64,000 nucleotides of DNA from Salvia splendens (Eukaryota > Streptophyta > Magnoliopsida > Lamiales > Lamiaceae). Below are positions 24,530 to 37,127 of the stretch, in pieces. How positions within the stretch are numbered: position 1 is the stretch's first letter; each line of letters begins with the position of its first letter. A program made the translations under genes and the position numbers. The stretch covers positions 41,194,719-41,258,718 of the forward strand of contig NC_056033.1 of NCBI RefSeq assembly GCF_004379255.2, given 5' to 3'. The notes under the pieces are model-generated. The model had not been told where the DNA came from, did not search any database, and worked only from the letters and a program-made list of their open reading frames with translations.

Positions 24530-25085
24530 ATGAATTACATTCATCAAACACCTTATCTACAACTGCAAACTCCTTGTTGCAGATCAACCAATCAAGCACT
24601 AGATGGTAGCAAATAACATTAGCCTCAATTTTAAACATTAGCCTCAATTTTATTCGCCTTCATCTGTTTCAATAAACCTAATGCATCCATGCCTTAATTA
24701 CATTCAAGAAATCATCGCTTTTGGGTTTAAACCCTAAACATTTGAGCTCATAAAAAAAACCCCAAATTTCACAATCATCGCCGCCGACTCCGTAATTCGG
24801 CTGCCGACACGTCGTCGCGGGCATCAAAGAACAAACCTTTTGATCCAAATCGAAACCTTCCTCCACCAATTGATTCAGTATCCCCAAAGCATCACTCGCC
24901 CACCCAATTCAACAAAGAGCCCTAATTAAGATTTCGAAAGTAGATTCTTCAATCTGAATATTCATCGATTGGCTCTTGACTAATATTGTAGGCACAATCT
25001 TTATCCCCTTTTCGACCTTACAAAGAACTGAAAGCAAAGCGTTCAACGTTTCTACTGATGGCTCACACCTAAACTCTAGAGTTCA
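24530..25085 (-). pseudogene. PPR protein pseudogene
   Basis: On the minus strand, in three frames, one can read CEPSVETLNALLSVLCKVEK, ESTFEILIRAL, LNQLVEEGFDLDQKVCSLM and YELKCLGFKPKSDDFLNVIK in the right order for a pentatricopeptide-repeat protein. Stops and frame changes interrupt the frame repeatedly (for example a TGA before the IGWASDA-like segment and a TAG after KAWMH). PPR proteins bind organelle RNA. Nothing intact remains, and the fragment covers perhaps six repeats. It lies between two related MITEs. Confidence 0.7.
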
Positions 25086-26399
25086 AATCAGACGTGTTTT
25101 TTGAATAACCAATTCTATTTCATTTTCTTTTTTCATATTATTTGTTTTATATTTTAAATGATAATTTATTAAAATAATTAAGGATATAATTAGGGATTAA
25201 AAAATTGTAATTAACAGTTTAATTTAGTCAAAATCGGGATTAAACCCGTTGACCGTTAAAAACTAATGAAACTGTTAGTGTAGCACCAATTGTGATCCGA
25301 GTTGAAATATTCAGGATGCAAAAATTTAAAAGATAAAATATAGGACCAAAATCGTAAAATGAATATATGTTCATAACCAATTTTAACCTTTACCCTAAAT
25401 GCATATTAACTTACAATTTCGGAGGAAATATAAGAAAGGACATTGAAAAGAAAATTATTTATTTTAAAAAAAAATACTCTGTTTTTTAACTTTAACAAAT
25501 TATACAACATACGGATATATTCTGACTGCAGATTAGCAGCAATTTTCTAAATAAGGACGCGATTGAAAACAATTTTATAAGAAATAATTTCTCTTGGCGA
25601 TTTAAAAATTATTCAAAAAAACCGCCGTGACTAGAATAAATAGAATGTTAATACTAATCATTTTTATAATATATAAAAATATAAAATTTGATGAAAAATG
25701 AGATCAATAAATAAAAATATTGAAATTATGGATTCGTAAAATGAGAAAATAAGCATTACTATCTCATGTAGTTGAATTATTTTTATCAACAATTTTTCTT
25801 TTCCTTTTGTTTTCTCTTTCATTTTATTAATATTATTATTATTCTGTATTTTTAAATTAATAAACATATGCGTATTTATTTACGCTTAAATCAGAGAAAT
25901 ATTAAACGAGTTAAAATAAGGGACTATGATGTTTAAAAGCTGAATTTAGAGTGAAATAGGTAGGAAGTGAATATGCTGATGTGATTCTGATTATGTCGGC
26001 GACAATTTACAGAGAGGGAACGGTTTATTGAAATAAAGAGAGATAACGGTACACATTCAGTTCAAAATTTGTTCCCGAATTTCCACTTTGATGAACATTC
26101 ACGACTCAAATTTCCGATACAGTCTGCTTTAGAACTCTTATCAAAAGAATTCTCATGAAATTTTGTAACAAAAACTAAAAAAACTCACTGCAAATTGAGT
26201 TTGAAATGTCAAAAGACAGCAGATCTAAACACGAATCAATGAAGCAATATAATTCACACATGGCTGAGCTTACGGTGTATAGCTGAATTATTACCTTCTT
26301 CTCTGAGGAAGCAAATAAATCGGAGAGAGATAAATAGCGATCCGATCCACTGGTAAACCACATCACTCCAAGGATTCCAAATTGACAACCAATTTCTCG
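25086..26399. other. AT-rich intergenic DNA
   Basis: No supported coding frame. The right part (about 25980-26399) may be transcribed leftward from the promoter-like signature at 26400-26540, but no protein domain is visible. Confidence 0.35.
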
Positions 26400-26540
26400 A
26401 AATTCTTGAAGAGATGTAGCATACCTATGGAGCGATCACCTTCAGTTGATCAGGGAGAGAGAAAAGCTGCGTAGAGATATAAACCCTAGATTCTAACCTA
26501 TTTTGGGGAAATGAAATGGGAGTCCGTATATATAGGCGCT
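26400..26540 (-). promoter_or_regulatory. Promoter-like region with TATA and telo-box, minus strand
   Basis: On the minus strand CTATATATACGG (about 26526-26537) is followed by CTAGGGTTTATA (contains AAACCCTA on the other strand, a telo-box), a CT-rich leader and a GTATGC donor-like site after TCCATAG. This layout is typical of plant translation-machinery or snoRNA genes. I could not recognise the product downstream. Confidence 0.35.
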
Positions 26541-26607
26541 TCCACATGTATGGATGCACAGACACGTGCGTCGCTACGTAAGAATATAAAATATTCTATT
26601 TGTTAAA

Positions 26608-27003
26608 GAGCATTAGCAGTGGGGCGGATATCTCAGCGGACATCCCGAAAACACTTCCTGTCACGTCATACGGACATCCCACTGCGGATGCCACCTCATA
26701 CGGACATCCCACTGCACAATGACAGACATCCCCAATGACATCCCGACGGACTTCTCACAATAATAAAAATTCACAAATTAAACAATTTTCGGAATTAAAA
26801 TTTCGACACAAATAGGGAAAAAAATTAAACAATTTCGACACAAATAGACTTTTAAACAAAAAAAAAATTAAAAAATCGGGACATCCGCACTGACGTCCGC
26901 ACGGACGTCCGCGGAACTCCGGTGTCCGCAGCGGACGTCCATATCCGTCGCGACCTTGCACAATGGCGGACGTCCGCCGGGACGGGCGCCATTGCTGATG
27001 CTC
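26608..27003. mobile_element. MITE, 396 bp, with TAAA target duplication
   Basis: The ends GAGCATTAGCAGTGG and, inverted, GAGCATCAGCAATGG are near-perfect terminal inverted repeats. TAAA flanks both sides (26604-26607 and 27004-27007), consistent with a TWA-type target. The interior is rich in GGACATCCC and GGACGTCCGC motifs and related to the element at 23411-23885. Confidence 0.8.
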
Positions 27004-27440
27004 TAAAGGAGTAGTAATTGAAATATGCTAATTAATTAAAAAACATTTTTAAAATTTTATCTAATACTGTGTGTTGATAAGTTAAAGCGACAGATTAAAA
27101 CATGTTACAAAAGTTAAATTTAAAAGACAATTTCGGGTTTTACAATTATTTGGCAAAGAAATTAAAAGAATAAGTGAGAAAATATATATTAATAGTATTA
27201 GACTACCGTATCTTCAATATATTGGTATTTTCTTGATAAATCATTTTTGAATATCATGTATCTTAATTTTCCAATTTTTTTCTTGATAGTAGCAATGAAG
27301 CTCAAAGAGCACAAACAAAAATATTAAACTAGTGGTTATTGCAACACGGTGATCAACAGAATCAATTCGAAAAACATTCAATTTATATATTGGTAAGCCT
27401 TAACCATGATGAACTCAAAAATCGAAAACAAAACTAGGTT

Positions 27441-29058
<1,618 letters not shown>

Positions 29059-29158
29059 AGTAGAAGGGATGGGAATAATTGGGTGGAAATTGGATTTGTG
29101 GGTAGCGTTTATGGAGTGGTTACTTGGATTTTAATTTAATTCTTAATGGGTCTCAATT

Positions 29159-29183
29159 GGCCCAAAATTATTAATCGTGGGCC
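29159..29183 (-). promoter_or_regulatory. Two site II (TGGGCC) motifs upstream of RPL30
   Basis: GGCCCA (29159-29164) and TGGGCC (29178-29183) lie 100-125 bp upstream of the RPL30 ATG. Such TGGGCY motifs are known to drive plant ribosomal-protein genes through TCP factors. Confidence 0.5.
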
Positions 29184-29426
29184 TTCTGTGTAATGATTTA
29201 GGGGTAATACTTAAAATGGCTAATAGTCGAAAATATTACAATCTTTATCAATAATTTTGAATATGGTAGAAAATAGTAGTATTACATAAACTTTTAGGTT
29301 ACTACTCAATTTCTCAAAAAATTAAATTCTAAGAGAATGAATTCAAAAGTGATCTGCCAAAATGTTCAAAGATATGAGGTGACATGTTGAAATATCTAAC
29401 TGTATTCAAAAGATTTTGGTTTAGTC

Positions 29427-29430
<4 letters not shown>

Positions 29431-29474
<44 letters not shown>
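29431..29474. repeat. (TA)22 microsatellite
   Basis: Perfect TA repeat at the left end of a series of mobile elements. Further TA tracts lie at 31591-31607, 31984-32037, 33662-33679 and 33999-34040, each at an element junction. Confidence 0.95.
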
Positions 29475-29478
<4 letters not shown>

Positions 29479-29696
29479 CATGATCTATGGCAAACACCTC
29501 TTAACCATATAACTAGAGAACAAATCATAGCCACAAGATCAAGAAAATCAAGGGCTAGTATTAATACATGTAATTTTCTAATTTAAGGAGAAATTAATTC
29601 CCTCAATCACAAATTTACTCCACAATAACAAGGCGGGGGTATAATTGTCATTGCAGCTAAAATAATGTCATTGGCAAATTCACAAATTCAATTCGT

Positions 29697-30055
29697 TTGA
29701 GAACGAATTCTTCGTTGAGCTCCGAGAATCTGAGCAAGCGGAAGCAGGCGGCGGAGAAGAAGCCATACCGCGGGATTCAGATGCGCAAGTGGGGGAAATG
29801 GGTGGCGGAGATCAGGGAGCCCAACAAGCGCTCCAGAATCTGGCTGGGCTCCTACTCCTCCCACGTCGCCACCGCCCGCGCATACGACACCGCCATCTCC
29901 TCCTCCGCGGCCCCACCGCCCGCCTCAACGTCCCCGACTGCGTCCCCGAGTACTGCCACCAGGACCTCTCCGTCGCCGCCATCAGGAAGAAGGCCACCGA
30001 GGATGTTGTACTGTACTGTAAATGCTTCAGAAAGAAGGGGAATATCTCATACGTG
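29697..30055 (+). pseudogene. AP2/ERF transcription factor fragment, frameshifted
   Basis: The first frame encodes [33 protein letters not shown] and ATARAYDTA, i.e. most of an AP2/ERF DNA-binding domain of the DREB-like type. After GCCATC one base is missing; the domain resumes one frame over as [18 protein letters not shown], then [15 protein letters not shown]. No ATG precedes the domain in frame. In functional genes the domain binds GCC-box or DRE-type promoter elements. Missing start, frameshift and position inside a mobile element argue for a captured, dead copy. Confidence 0.8.
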
Positions 30056-30227
30056 GCTAAGTTGTGTTGATGAATTGATAAAATGTGAAGTTTGGCAGTG
30101 CTTATATTGCTTGTATAATGTTTTGAGGCTCAAATCTTTGGTTGCTCCTCCTCTCTGTAAAAAGCAAGTAATTTGCAGAATGAATAAGGAAGGTTAATTG
30201 TGGATGTGATTTTACTTCACTCTTTTG

Positions 30228-30897
30228 TGAACAGTAAAATCAAAATAAGAGTGATGTCTTTTGTGAACAAGAGTGAAGTAAAATCAGAGTAAGAGTGATG
30301 TGTTTTGTGAACAAGAGTGAAGTAAAATCAGAATAAGAGTGATGTGTTTTGTGAACAAGAGTGAAGTAAAATCAGAATAAGAGTGAAGTAAAATCAGAAT
30401 AAGAGTGATGTGTTTTGTAAACAAGAGTGAAGTGTTTTCTGAACAAGAGTGAAGTGTTTTGTGAACAAGAGTGATGTGTTTTGTGAACAAGAGTGAAGTA
30501 AAATCAGAATAAGAGTGATGTGTTTTGTGAACAAGAGTGAAGTAAAATCAGAATAAGAGTGATGTGTTTTGTGAACAAGAGTGAAGTGTTTTCTGAACAA
30601 GAGTGAAGTGTTTTGTGAACAAGAGTGAAGTAAAATCAGAATAAGAGTGATGTGTTTTGTGAACAAGAGTGAAGTAAAATCAGAATAAGAGTGATGTGTT
30701 TTGTGAACAAGAGTGAAGTAAAATCAGAATAAGAGTGATGTGTTTTGTGAACAAGAGTGAAGTGTTTTCTGAACAAGAGTGAAGTGTTTTGTGAACAAGA
30801 GTGAAGTAAAATCAGAATAAGAGTGATGTGTTTTGTGAACAAGAGTGAAGTAAAATCAGAATAAGAGTGATGTGTTTTGTGAACAAGAGTGAAGTAA
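30228..30897. repeat. 22-bp minisatellite, about 30 units, with higher-order pattern
   Basis: Units of 22 bp all begin GAGTGA and fall in four types: GAGTGATGTGTTTTGTGAAC.., GAGTGAAGTAAAATCAGAAT.., GAGTGAAGTGTTTTCTGAAC.. and GAGTGAAGTGTTTTGTGAAC... They alternate in blocks that recur as longer units of 154 bp or so. Long frames on the minus strand here are only a by-product of the repeat. Confidence 0.95.
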
Positions 30898-31093
30898 TTT
30901 TTAATCCATGTTGTTTTCGATTTACAATGACAAAAGTAAAATTTAATTGAATTCTCGACGAATTTAAACAATATTTCTGTAATTCTAAAGTTGTAATGGA
31001 AAAGAGAGTACTTTTTTCACATTGTGAGAAGAAATAGAAGATCGAAAATGAAATAAACTTCGTCTTTCAAGATCAAACGAAAAGCGATATGAT

Positions 31094-31465
31094 ATGACTA
31101 TAGCAGCTCCAACACTAGAAAGTGATCAAGACCTAATTACTGTATTAAGATATCGGAGAATCCATGCACAAACACCCCCACTGTGTGATGCCTACACCAA
31201 CCCCAATAATGTGCTGGCGCTTGATCAAGGCAGCTGCAGCTCCTCCGATGGCAGCCATATCAGCCACCAGAGCTTCTCCTTCCAAGGAATTGACGATCAC
31301 CACCAAAACCTCTTCTTCAACGACGCCGGCACCTCCACTTCCTCTTCGAATTACGCCTGCTTCAACGATAATCCGCAGGATTACTACAGCAACATCGAGG
31401 AGATCAAGGAGCTCATCACGATCAACGACGGCAGCGTAATTTCATATTGTAATTTCATAATGTAA
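31094..31465 (+). pseudogene. Ser/Asn-rich coding-like fragment inside element 1
   Basis: A frame of 123 codons with plant-gene-like composition: QDLITVLRYRRIHAQTPP, ALDQGSCSSSDGSHISHQSF, FNDAGTSTSSSNYACF and an acidic end IEEIKELITIND. It resembles the C-terminal half of a plant transcription factor (possibly of the same ERF, since both lie in one element), but I recognise no domain. No splice signals joining it to the AP2 part are certain. Confidence 0.4.
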
Positions 31466-31607
31466 TTTACAAAAATACCCTTAGTCTATTTTATATAATT
31501 AATATAAAAAATATTTGTTCCATTAAGATGTGTGGCTGAGATTTGTTCTCTAGTTATACACTTAAGATTAGTTATATCTTGATCACTACCATATATATAT
31601 ATATATA

Positions 31608-31981
31608 GGGTTGCGTTAAAGATAGAACCATTCTTAAGTGTAGAACCTAGAACTCTACATAATTTATTCATTGGATGAGGAAAAAATGACGGTCAAGATT
31701 AAAAATCATACATATTAGACTATGTTTTCACGACATTCCGGACTCAACATGTGAAAAAACTCACATGTTGATGGAAGAATGAATGAAACGAAGAAGAGTT
31801 CATGCATGCTTTATTTTTTCACTTATCTGCATTCACCCATTAATAATAGTTTTGGTTGTAATGGGAAGTTGTTGTGCAAATCAACACCATTGGATTAAAA
31901 GATCTAACGACCTCCGTTTGGCATTTGTTCTACGTTTAAGAATGGTTCTACGTTTAAGAATGGTTCTACCTTGATCACAAT

Positions 31982-31983
<2 letters not shown>
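31608..31983. mobile_element. (TA)n-flanked element 2, 376 bp
   Basis: Starts GGGTTGCGTTAAAG and ends, inverted, GGATTGTGATCAAGG. Both ends continue with GTAGAACCATTCTTAA-like strings, giving terminal inverted repeats of about 45 bp. It lies directly between two TA tracts. No coding capacity. Confidence 0.7.
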
Positions 31984-32037
<54 letters not shown>

Positions 32038-32040
<3 letters not shown>

Positions 32041-33661
32041 GAGCGTTATTCTCCTTTTCACATCTTAGATCCTTTTTCCTTCTTAATATTACGCGTTAGA
32101 TCTAAGGCATCAACGGATCAGATTGATTCTATAAAACTGGTTCCGTGTTGCATTATAGAAGGTGGTTGTATGCATTACAGGGTTATTATTGACATTTGAC
32201 GGAAAAGTAACTGCCACATTTTGGTATCTGCGAATAATGCACCACATGGTCACGAGTAATGCATATAATTGACTATATAATGCACAATATGTGAACTGCA
32301 ATGCATACGAATAAGATGTACCATGTTATGATGTTTGGACACACGTTTCTTGTTTCCCCTAAGGGTTTAATAAGCATAGGGGCTAGGGTATAGTACGTAG
32401 ACACGTATGTAATCTTCACATGGTAACGAGTAATGGATATAATTGACTATATAATGCACAATTTGTGAACTGCAATGCATACGAACAAGATGTGTTGTGT
32501 TATGATGTTTGACACACGTTTCTTGTTTCCCCTAAGGGTTTAATAAGCTTAGGGGCTAGGGTATAGTACGTACGCATTAATAACAAATTATAAAACGATA
32601 CGAATAATTCATCAAATTGTCATGAGTAATGAATGTTATTAACTATATAATGCACAATATGTGAACTGCAATGCATACGAATAAGATGTAACATGTTATG
32701 ATGTTTGACACACGTTTCTTGTTTCCCCTAAGGGTTTAATAAGCTTAGGGGCTAGGGTATAGTACGTAGACATTACTAACAAATTGTTGTTATTGGAATA
32801 TACGTATGTGCATTATTTGGTTTAGGTAGTGCATTATGTAGCTGTTAATTGTCATTATCTCAGTATATTATGCATTATTAGAGGTATTGTGTATATGGGT
32901 TAATCAACGGATTGAAGATTACATACGTGCATTTAGTAATGTCTACGTATTATACCCTAGCCCCTAAGCTTATTAAACCCTTAGGGGAAACAAGAAACGT
33001 GTGTCAAACATCATAACATGGTACATCTTATTCGTATGCATTGCAGTTCACATATTGTGCATTATATAGTTAATAACATCCATTACTCGTGACAATTTGG
33101 TGAATTATTCGTATCGTTTTATAATTTGTTATTAATGCGTACGTACTATACCCTAGCCCCTAAGCTTATTAAACCCTTAGGGGAAATAAGAAACGTGTGT
33201 CAAACATCATAACACAGCACATCTTGTTCGTATGCATTGCAGTTCACAAATTGTGCATTATATAGTCAATTATATCCATTACTCGTTACCATGTGAATAT
33301 TACATACATGTCTACGTACTATACCCTAGCCCCTAAGCTTATTAAACCCTTAGGGGAAACAAGAAACGTGTGTCAAACATCATAACACAGCACATCTTGT
33401 TCGTATACATTGCAGTTCACATATTGTGCATTATATAGGCAATTATATGCATTACTCGTGACCATGTGGTGCATTATTCGTAGCGGTTTTCAGCCATTAT
33501 TAGATTACTATTGTACCCTCATAATGCACAAAATAGGACAAATAATGCAACACGGGATTAATTACCCAATGTTGATCTTGACCGTCCATTTCTCTAATCT
33601 AATGGCTGATATTAAGAAGGAAAAAGGAGGAAATATAGGAAAAGGAAATGAATACATCCCC
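32038..33661. mobile_element. (TA)n-flanked element 3, 1.6 kb, largely a giant inverted repeat
   Basis: The left end (GGGGAGCGTTATTCTCC...CCTTTTTCCTTCTTAATAT) and the inverted right end (GGGGATGTATTCATTTCC...CCTTTTTCCTTCTTAATAT) match, followed on both sides by GTGTTGCATTAT. Inside, a unit of about 170-230 bp containing CACGTTTCTTGTTTCCCCTA and AGGGTTTAATAAGC occurs three times forward (about 32300-32770) and three times inverted (about 32940-33410). The element can therefore fold into a hairpin with arms of 600 bp or more. No coding capacity. Confidence 0.75.
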
Positions 33662-33679
33662 ATATATATATATATATAT

Positions 33680-33996
33680 CTCCCCTTAGATTTAAGTTCC
33701 TTCTTAATCTGGACCGTTAGATCTCATTCATCAACGGTCCAGATGAACGCATTATTACACTATAATGGTGCATTATTAGTCGGTGTGCATTATTCAACTG
33801 AAAATCTGCATTATTACACTATAACGGTGCATTATTACACTATAACGGTGCATTATTAGTCGGTGTGCATTATTTAACTGAAAATCTGCATTATTAAATG
33901 ACACGTGGCATCAATCTAACCGTCGGATGACAAAATCGTGGGGCTGAGATTAAGAAGGAGATTGGATTAGTAAGGGGAAAAGGATTTGAATACAAT

Positions 33997-33998
<2 letters not shown>
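33680..33998. mobile_element. (TA)n-flanked element 4, 319 bp
   Basis: Terminal inverted repeats around CTCCTTCTTAATCT-like and GACGGTTAGAT-like strings, with internal direct repeats of TGCATTATTACACTATAA. TA tracts bound both ends. No coding capacity. Confidence 0.65.
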
Positions 33999-34040
<42 letters not shown>

Positions 34041-34043
<3 letters not shown>

Positions 34044-34804
34044 ATGTATTCATTTCCTTTTCCTATATTTCCTCCTTTTTCCTTCTTAATATCAGCCATT
34101 AGATTAGAGAAATGGACGGTCAAGATCAACATTGGGTAATTAATCCCGTGTTGCATTATTTGTCATATTTTGTGCATTATGAGGGTACAATAGTAATCTA
34201 ATAATGGCTGGAAACCGCTACGAATAATGCACCACATGGTTACGAGTAATGCATATAATTGCCTATATAATGCACAATATGTGAACTGCAATGCATACGA
34301 ACAAGATGTAGTGTGTTATGATGTTTGACACACGTTTCTTGTTTCCCCTAAGGGTTTAATAAGCTTAGGGGCTAGGGTATAGTACGTAGACATGTATGTA
34401 ATCTTCACATGGTAACGAGTAATGGATATATTTGACTATATAATGCACAATTTGTGAACTGCAATGCATACGAACAAGATGTGCTGTGTTATGATGTTTG
34501 ACACACGTTTCTTGTTTCCCCTAAGGGTTTAATAAGCTTAGGGGCTAGGGTATAGTACGTACGCATTAATAACAAATTATAAAACGATACGAATAATTCA
34601 CCAAATTGTCACGAGTAATGGATGTTATTAACTATATAATGCACAATACTGCAATGCATACGAATAAGATGTACCATGTTATGATGTTTGACACACGTTT
34701 CTTGTTTCACCTAAGGGTTTAATAAGCTTAGGGGCTAGGGTATAGTACGTAGACATTACTAACAAATTGTTGTTATTGGAATATACGTATGTGCATTATT
34801 TGGT
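34041..34804. mobile_element. (TA)n-flanked element 5, truncated half of an element-3 type
   Basis: Reads as a nearly identical inverted copy of the right arm of element 3 (about 32880-33661). It has the same end (GGGATGTATTCATTTCC), the same GTGTTGCATTAT and three forward copies of the CCCTAAGGGTTTAATAAGC unit. It stops abruptly near 34804, beside SERK-derived DNA, with no TA tract, so the second half is missing. Confidence 0.75.
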
Positions 34805-35068
34805 CCACCAATTAATTGTCAAAATGACATTGTTTTGATGTGCAACACTAATTTTGTCGTGAAATCTCCTCATCATTTAAAATTGCACTGGACATGCCAA
34901 TTAATACTCCTAATTTTTTTTCCCATAATACTTAATTGTGGAAATTGATGTGTATTTTCTGACTATTAGCCCTCACTTATATGGAACAACGAATTTTATG
35001 AACTGCCCAAACGAGAATTCTTAAAGGTTTATAACCACTTATAAATTGCGCGGTGCATCAATTTTCAG

Positions 35069-35394
35069 GTCAAGGGACTTCTAAAAAAGAAGAAGCTCAA
35101 AATGCTGGTCGATCCTGATCTGCATCTGCATAGCAGTTACATCGAATCAGAAGTGGTGCAGCTGATCCAGGTCTCTCTCCTATGCACGCAAAGCTCCTCA
35201 ATGGACCGGCCTAAGATGTCGGAAGTGGTGAAGTTGCTTAAAGGCGGAGAGCTGCAACTAGCCAAGAAATGGGACGAATGTCTGAAGGCCGAGGCTCATA
35301 GCCAGTAGGTCAAACTCGGTCCTCACCCGACTTCTGATTGGATCGCCGACTCGACCGAATATTTACACGCGGTCGACTTGTCCGGTCCAAGCTA
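35069..35394 (+). pseudogene. SERK-like kinase last exon, relic 1
   Basis: After an acceptor (TTTTCAG), the frame [18 protein letters not shown], then [18 protein letters not shown] and [12 protein letters not shown], is the end of a SERK kinase domain. A TAG replaces a Glu codon after KAEAHSQ; the family tail (SDW, DST, HAVDLSGPS) continues in frame behind it. All earlier exons are absent: the sequence upstream runs into element 5. The same exon with the same TAG recurs at 59384-59706. Confidence 0.85.
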
Positions 35395-35571
35395 AGAGCC
35401 CTTCATAATTTTATTTTTTGTGAAATGGTTTGCATAGTATACTACTTTTGTAATGGACGCCCTAATTTAAATAAAAAAACTGAAAGATGGTGACAAGTTA
35501 ATGGGTTGCATGAAAAAAATGTTTTTATTCATTAATTTTGCTTTTTAGGCTGATATCTCTCATACTCCCTC

Positions 35572-35790
35572 GTCCCACGTTACTTGGGCCATTTGTTCTT
35601 CACAGTTGTTTTTTAAAATAACAAATAGTTAAAGGGGAGAGATATTAACGTAAGAGAGATAATAATATAGACTCTTATCTTTCTTACGTTACTATTTCTA
35701 CTATTTAACTATTTATTAGAGTATCATTTTCTTAAAACGAGTGCAATAAGGAAGTCATTCAAGTAACATGGGCCCAAGTCTAAGTGAGTC
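35572..35790. mobile_element. Stowaway-like MITE
   Basis: The left end CTCCCTCGTCCCACGTTACT and the inverted right end CCCATGTTACTTG-like are typical of Stowaway/Tc1-mariner MITEs (CTCCCTCCGTCCC termini). A second copy lies at about 59878-60095 at the same place in the duplicated block. Confidence 0.6.
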
Positions 35791-37127
35791 ATTTATATTT
35801 TGCCACTAGAATTTAGGCAGTGGTGTGTGATGAATTAAATTGCACTCCTACATACTAAGAACTTCATGCATTTCTCACCACATTCAAATCTGGTGGTAAA
35901 GATGAATTGGGTTATAGTTTGTGTATTTTATGACTATTAGCCCTAATTAAAATAAATAAATTTTTAAGACTCTTATAGATATCCTAATTTGTCTGGAACA
36001 TAAACATAGTATCAGTATGTGATGGTTTGGAATAATCAATTTCCCTGTTTGGTTCAGAAATCTGGCATCTTTAATTTTGAATATGAGTTTATGAACAAAG
36101 TGGTTATGAAGAAAGGGGTGAAAAGTATGTACTTACTGTATAATTTATTAGGAAAAGTAAATGTGTATAGTGTTATATATAAATCATTATATGTGAATCA
36201 TGTGATCTTGTTTTTTCATCAACGTTATATATTATAAATAATTTTGCACTGTATTACCCTACCCTATCTACTTGCTCTATTGTGCGTTGCCCCCATCACA
36301 TTTTCATTTATCGTTCCACTTATTTAACTAAAATATTTCTTAAAGCTTTATTCATAAAGTATCAAAAGAGTTGTCCCACGTAACGATTTCAGTCATAAAA
36401 TTTTCCAAAAATTAATAAAAAAAAGAGTCACAAAGTGAAGGGGAAAAAAGCTTTATTATTAAAGTATCCAAAGAATTGTCCCACGTTATAATTGAAGTCG
36501 TAAAGGAGAATACTTGAAAAACAAATAAAAAGAAGTTCACAAAGTGAATGGGAAAGAGCTGGAATTAATATAGAAGATAAAATGGTACTACCTGGCTCCA
36601 TTAAAGTTAACGTTCAATTCGTCGAACAAGATAATATTTAAATCTGATTTGAAATAAGTTAAATTAGACTATATCCATGATTAAATTAGTTGAACATATT
36701 AAAGTGAAATGAATAATCGTTACATGCAATTTAATCTTGACATATATAACAAGAAAAGAGTAAATATGAAAACCAAACTGCACATAAGCTTCCTGAATTC
36801 TAGCTAACCTCTAATCAATTTTCCCTTTTTCCCACTGTTTTTCTTTTTCTCGTGTCTTTTTATCCATATCTTTCCTGCTTCCTCCTTTTACTTTTTCATA
36901 CGATTGGAGTATGCAATTGAAAATGATTTGCTTGTAATAAAGGAAGTTAAAATTGATGAAGGCAATGATATCATATGACACTAATATAACTCCAATATGG
37001 AGAAGCTCTATCAAAAGTGTTGAAAAAGTATAAGACTAAAAAAAATCAAAGCTTTGGACTGATTGAGGGATAATGGCTTCTGTGTTTCAGCTATAGATAC
37101 AGTTTCTTGTATGTATATGTGGTGGTG
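35791..37127. other. Upstream region of the intact SERK gene
   Basis: AT-rich, no gene seen. It is nearly identical to about 60096-61449, upstream of the fourth SERK copy, and more distantly similar to 57080-58200 upstream of the third. A promoter must lie here, but no single element stands out. Confidence 0.5.

Larger units (their letters stand above)
29475..31590. mobile_element. (TA)n-flanked element 1 carrying gene fragments
   Basis: Both ends meet TA tracts. The left end (GGGTCATGATC...) and the inverted right end (GGTAGTGATC...) share a terminal inverted repeat of about 70 bp, best seen in TATAACTAGAGAACAAATC (left about 29508-29528, right inverted about 31538-31556). The 2.1-kb interior holds a broken AP2/ERF gene, a 22-bp minisatellite and a second coding-like fragment. 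This fits a non-autonomous DNA transposon with captured gene pieces. Targeting of TA tracts recalls the Micron elements described in rice. Confidence 0.65.

Noticed and set aside
30284..30971. Three minus-strand frames rich in HITLILILLHSC
   Set aside because: Produced only by the 22-bp minisatellite.
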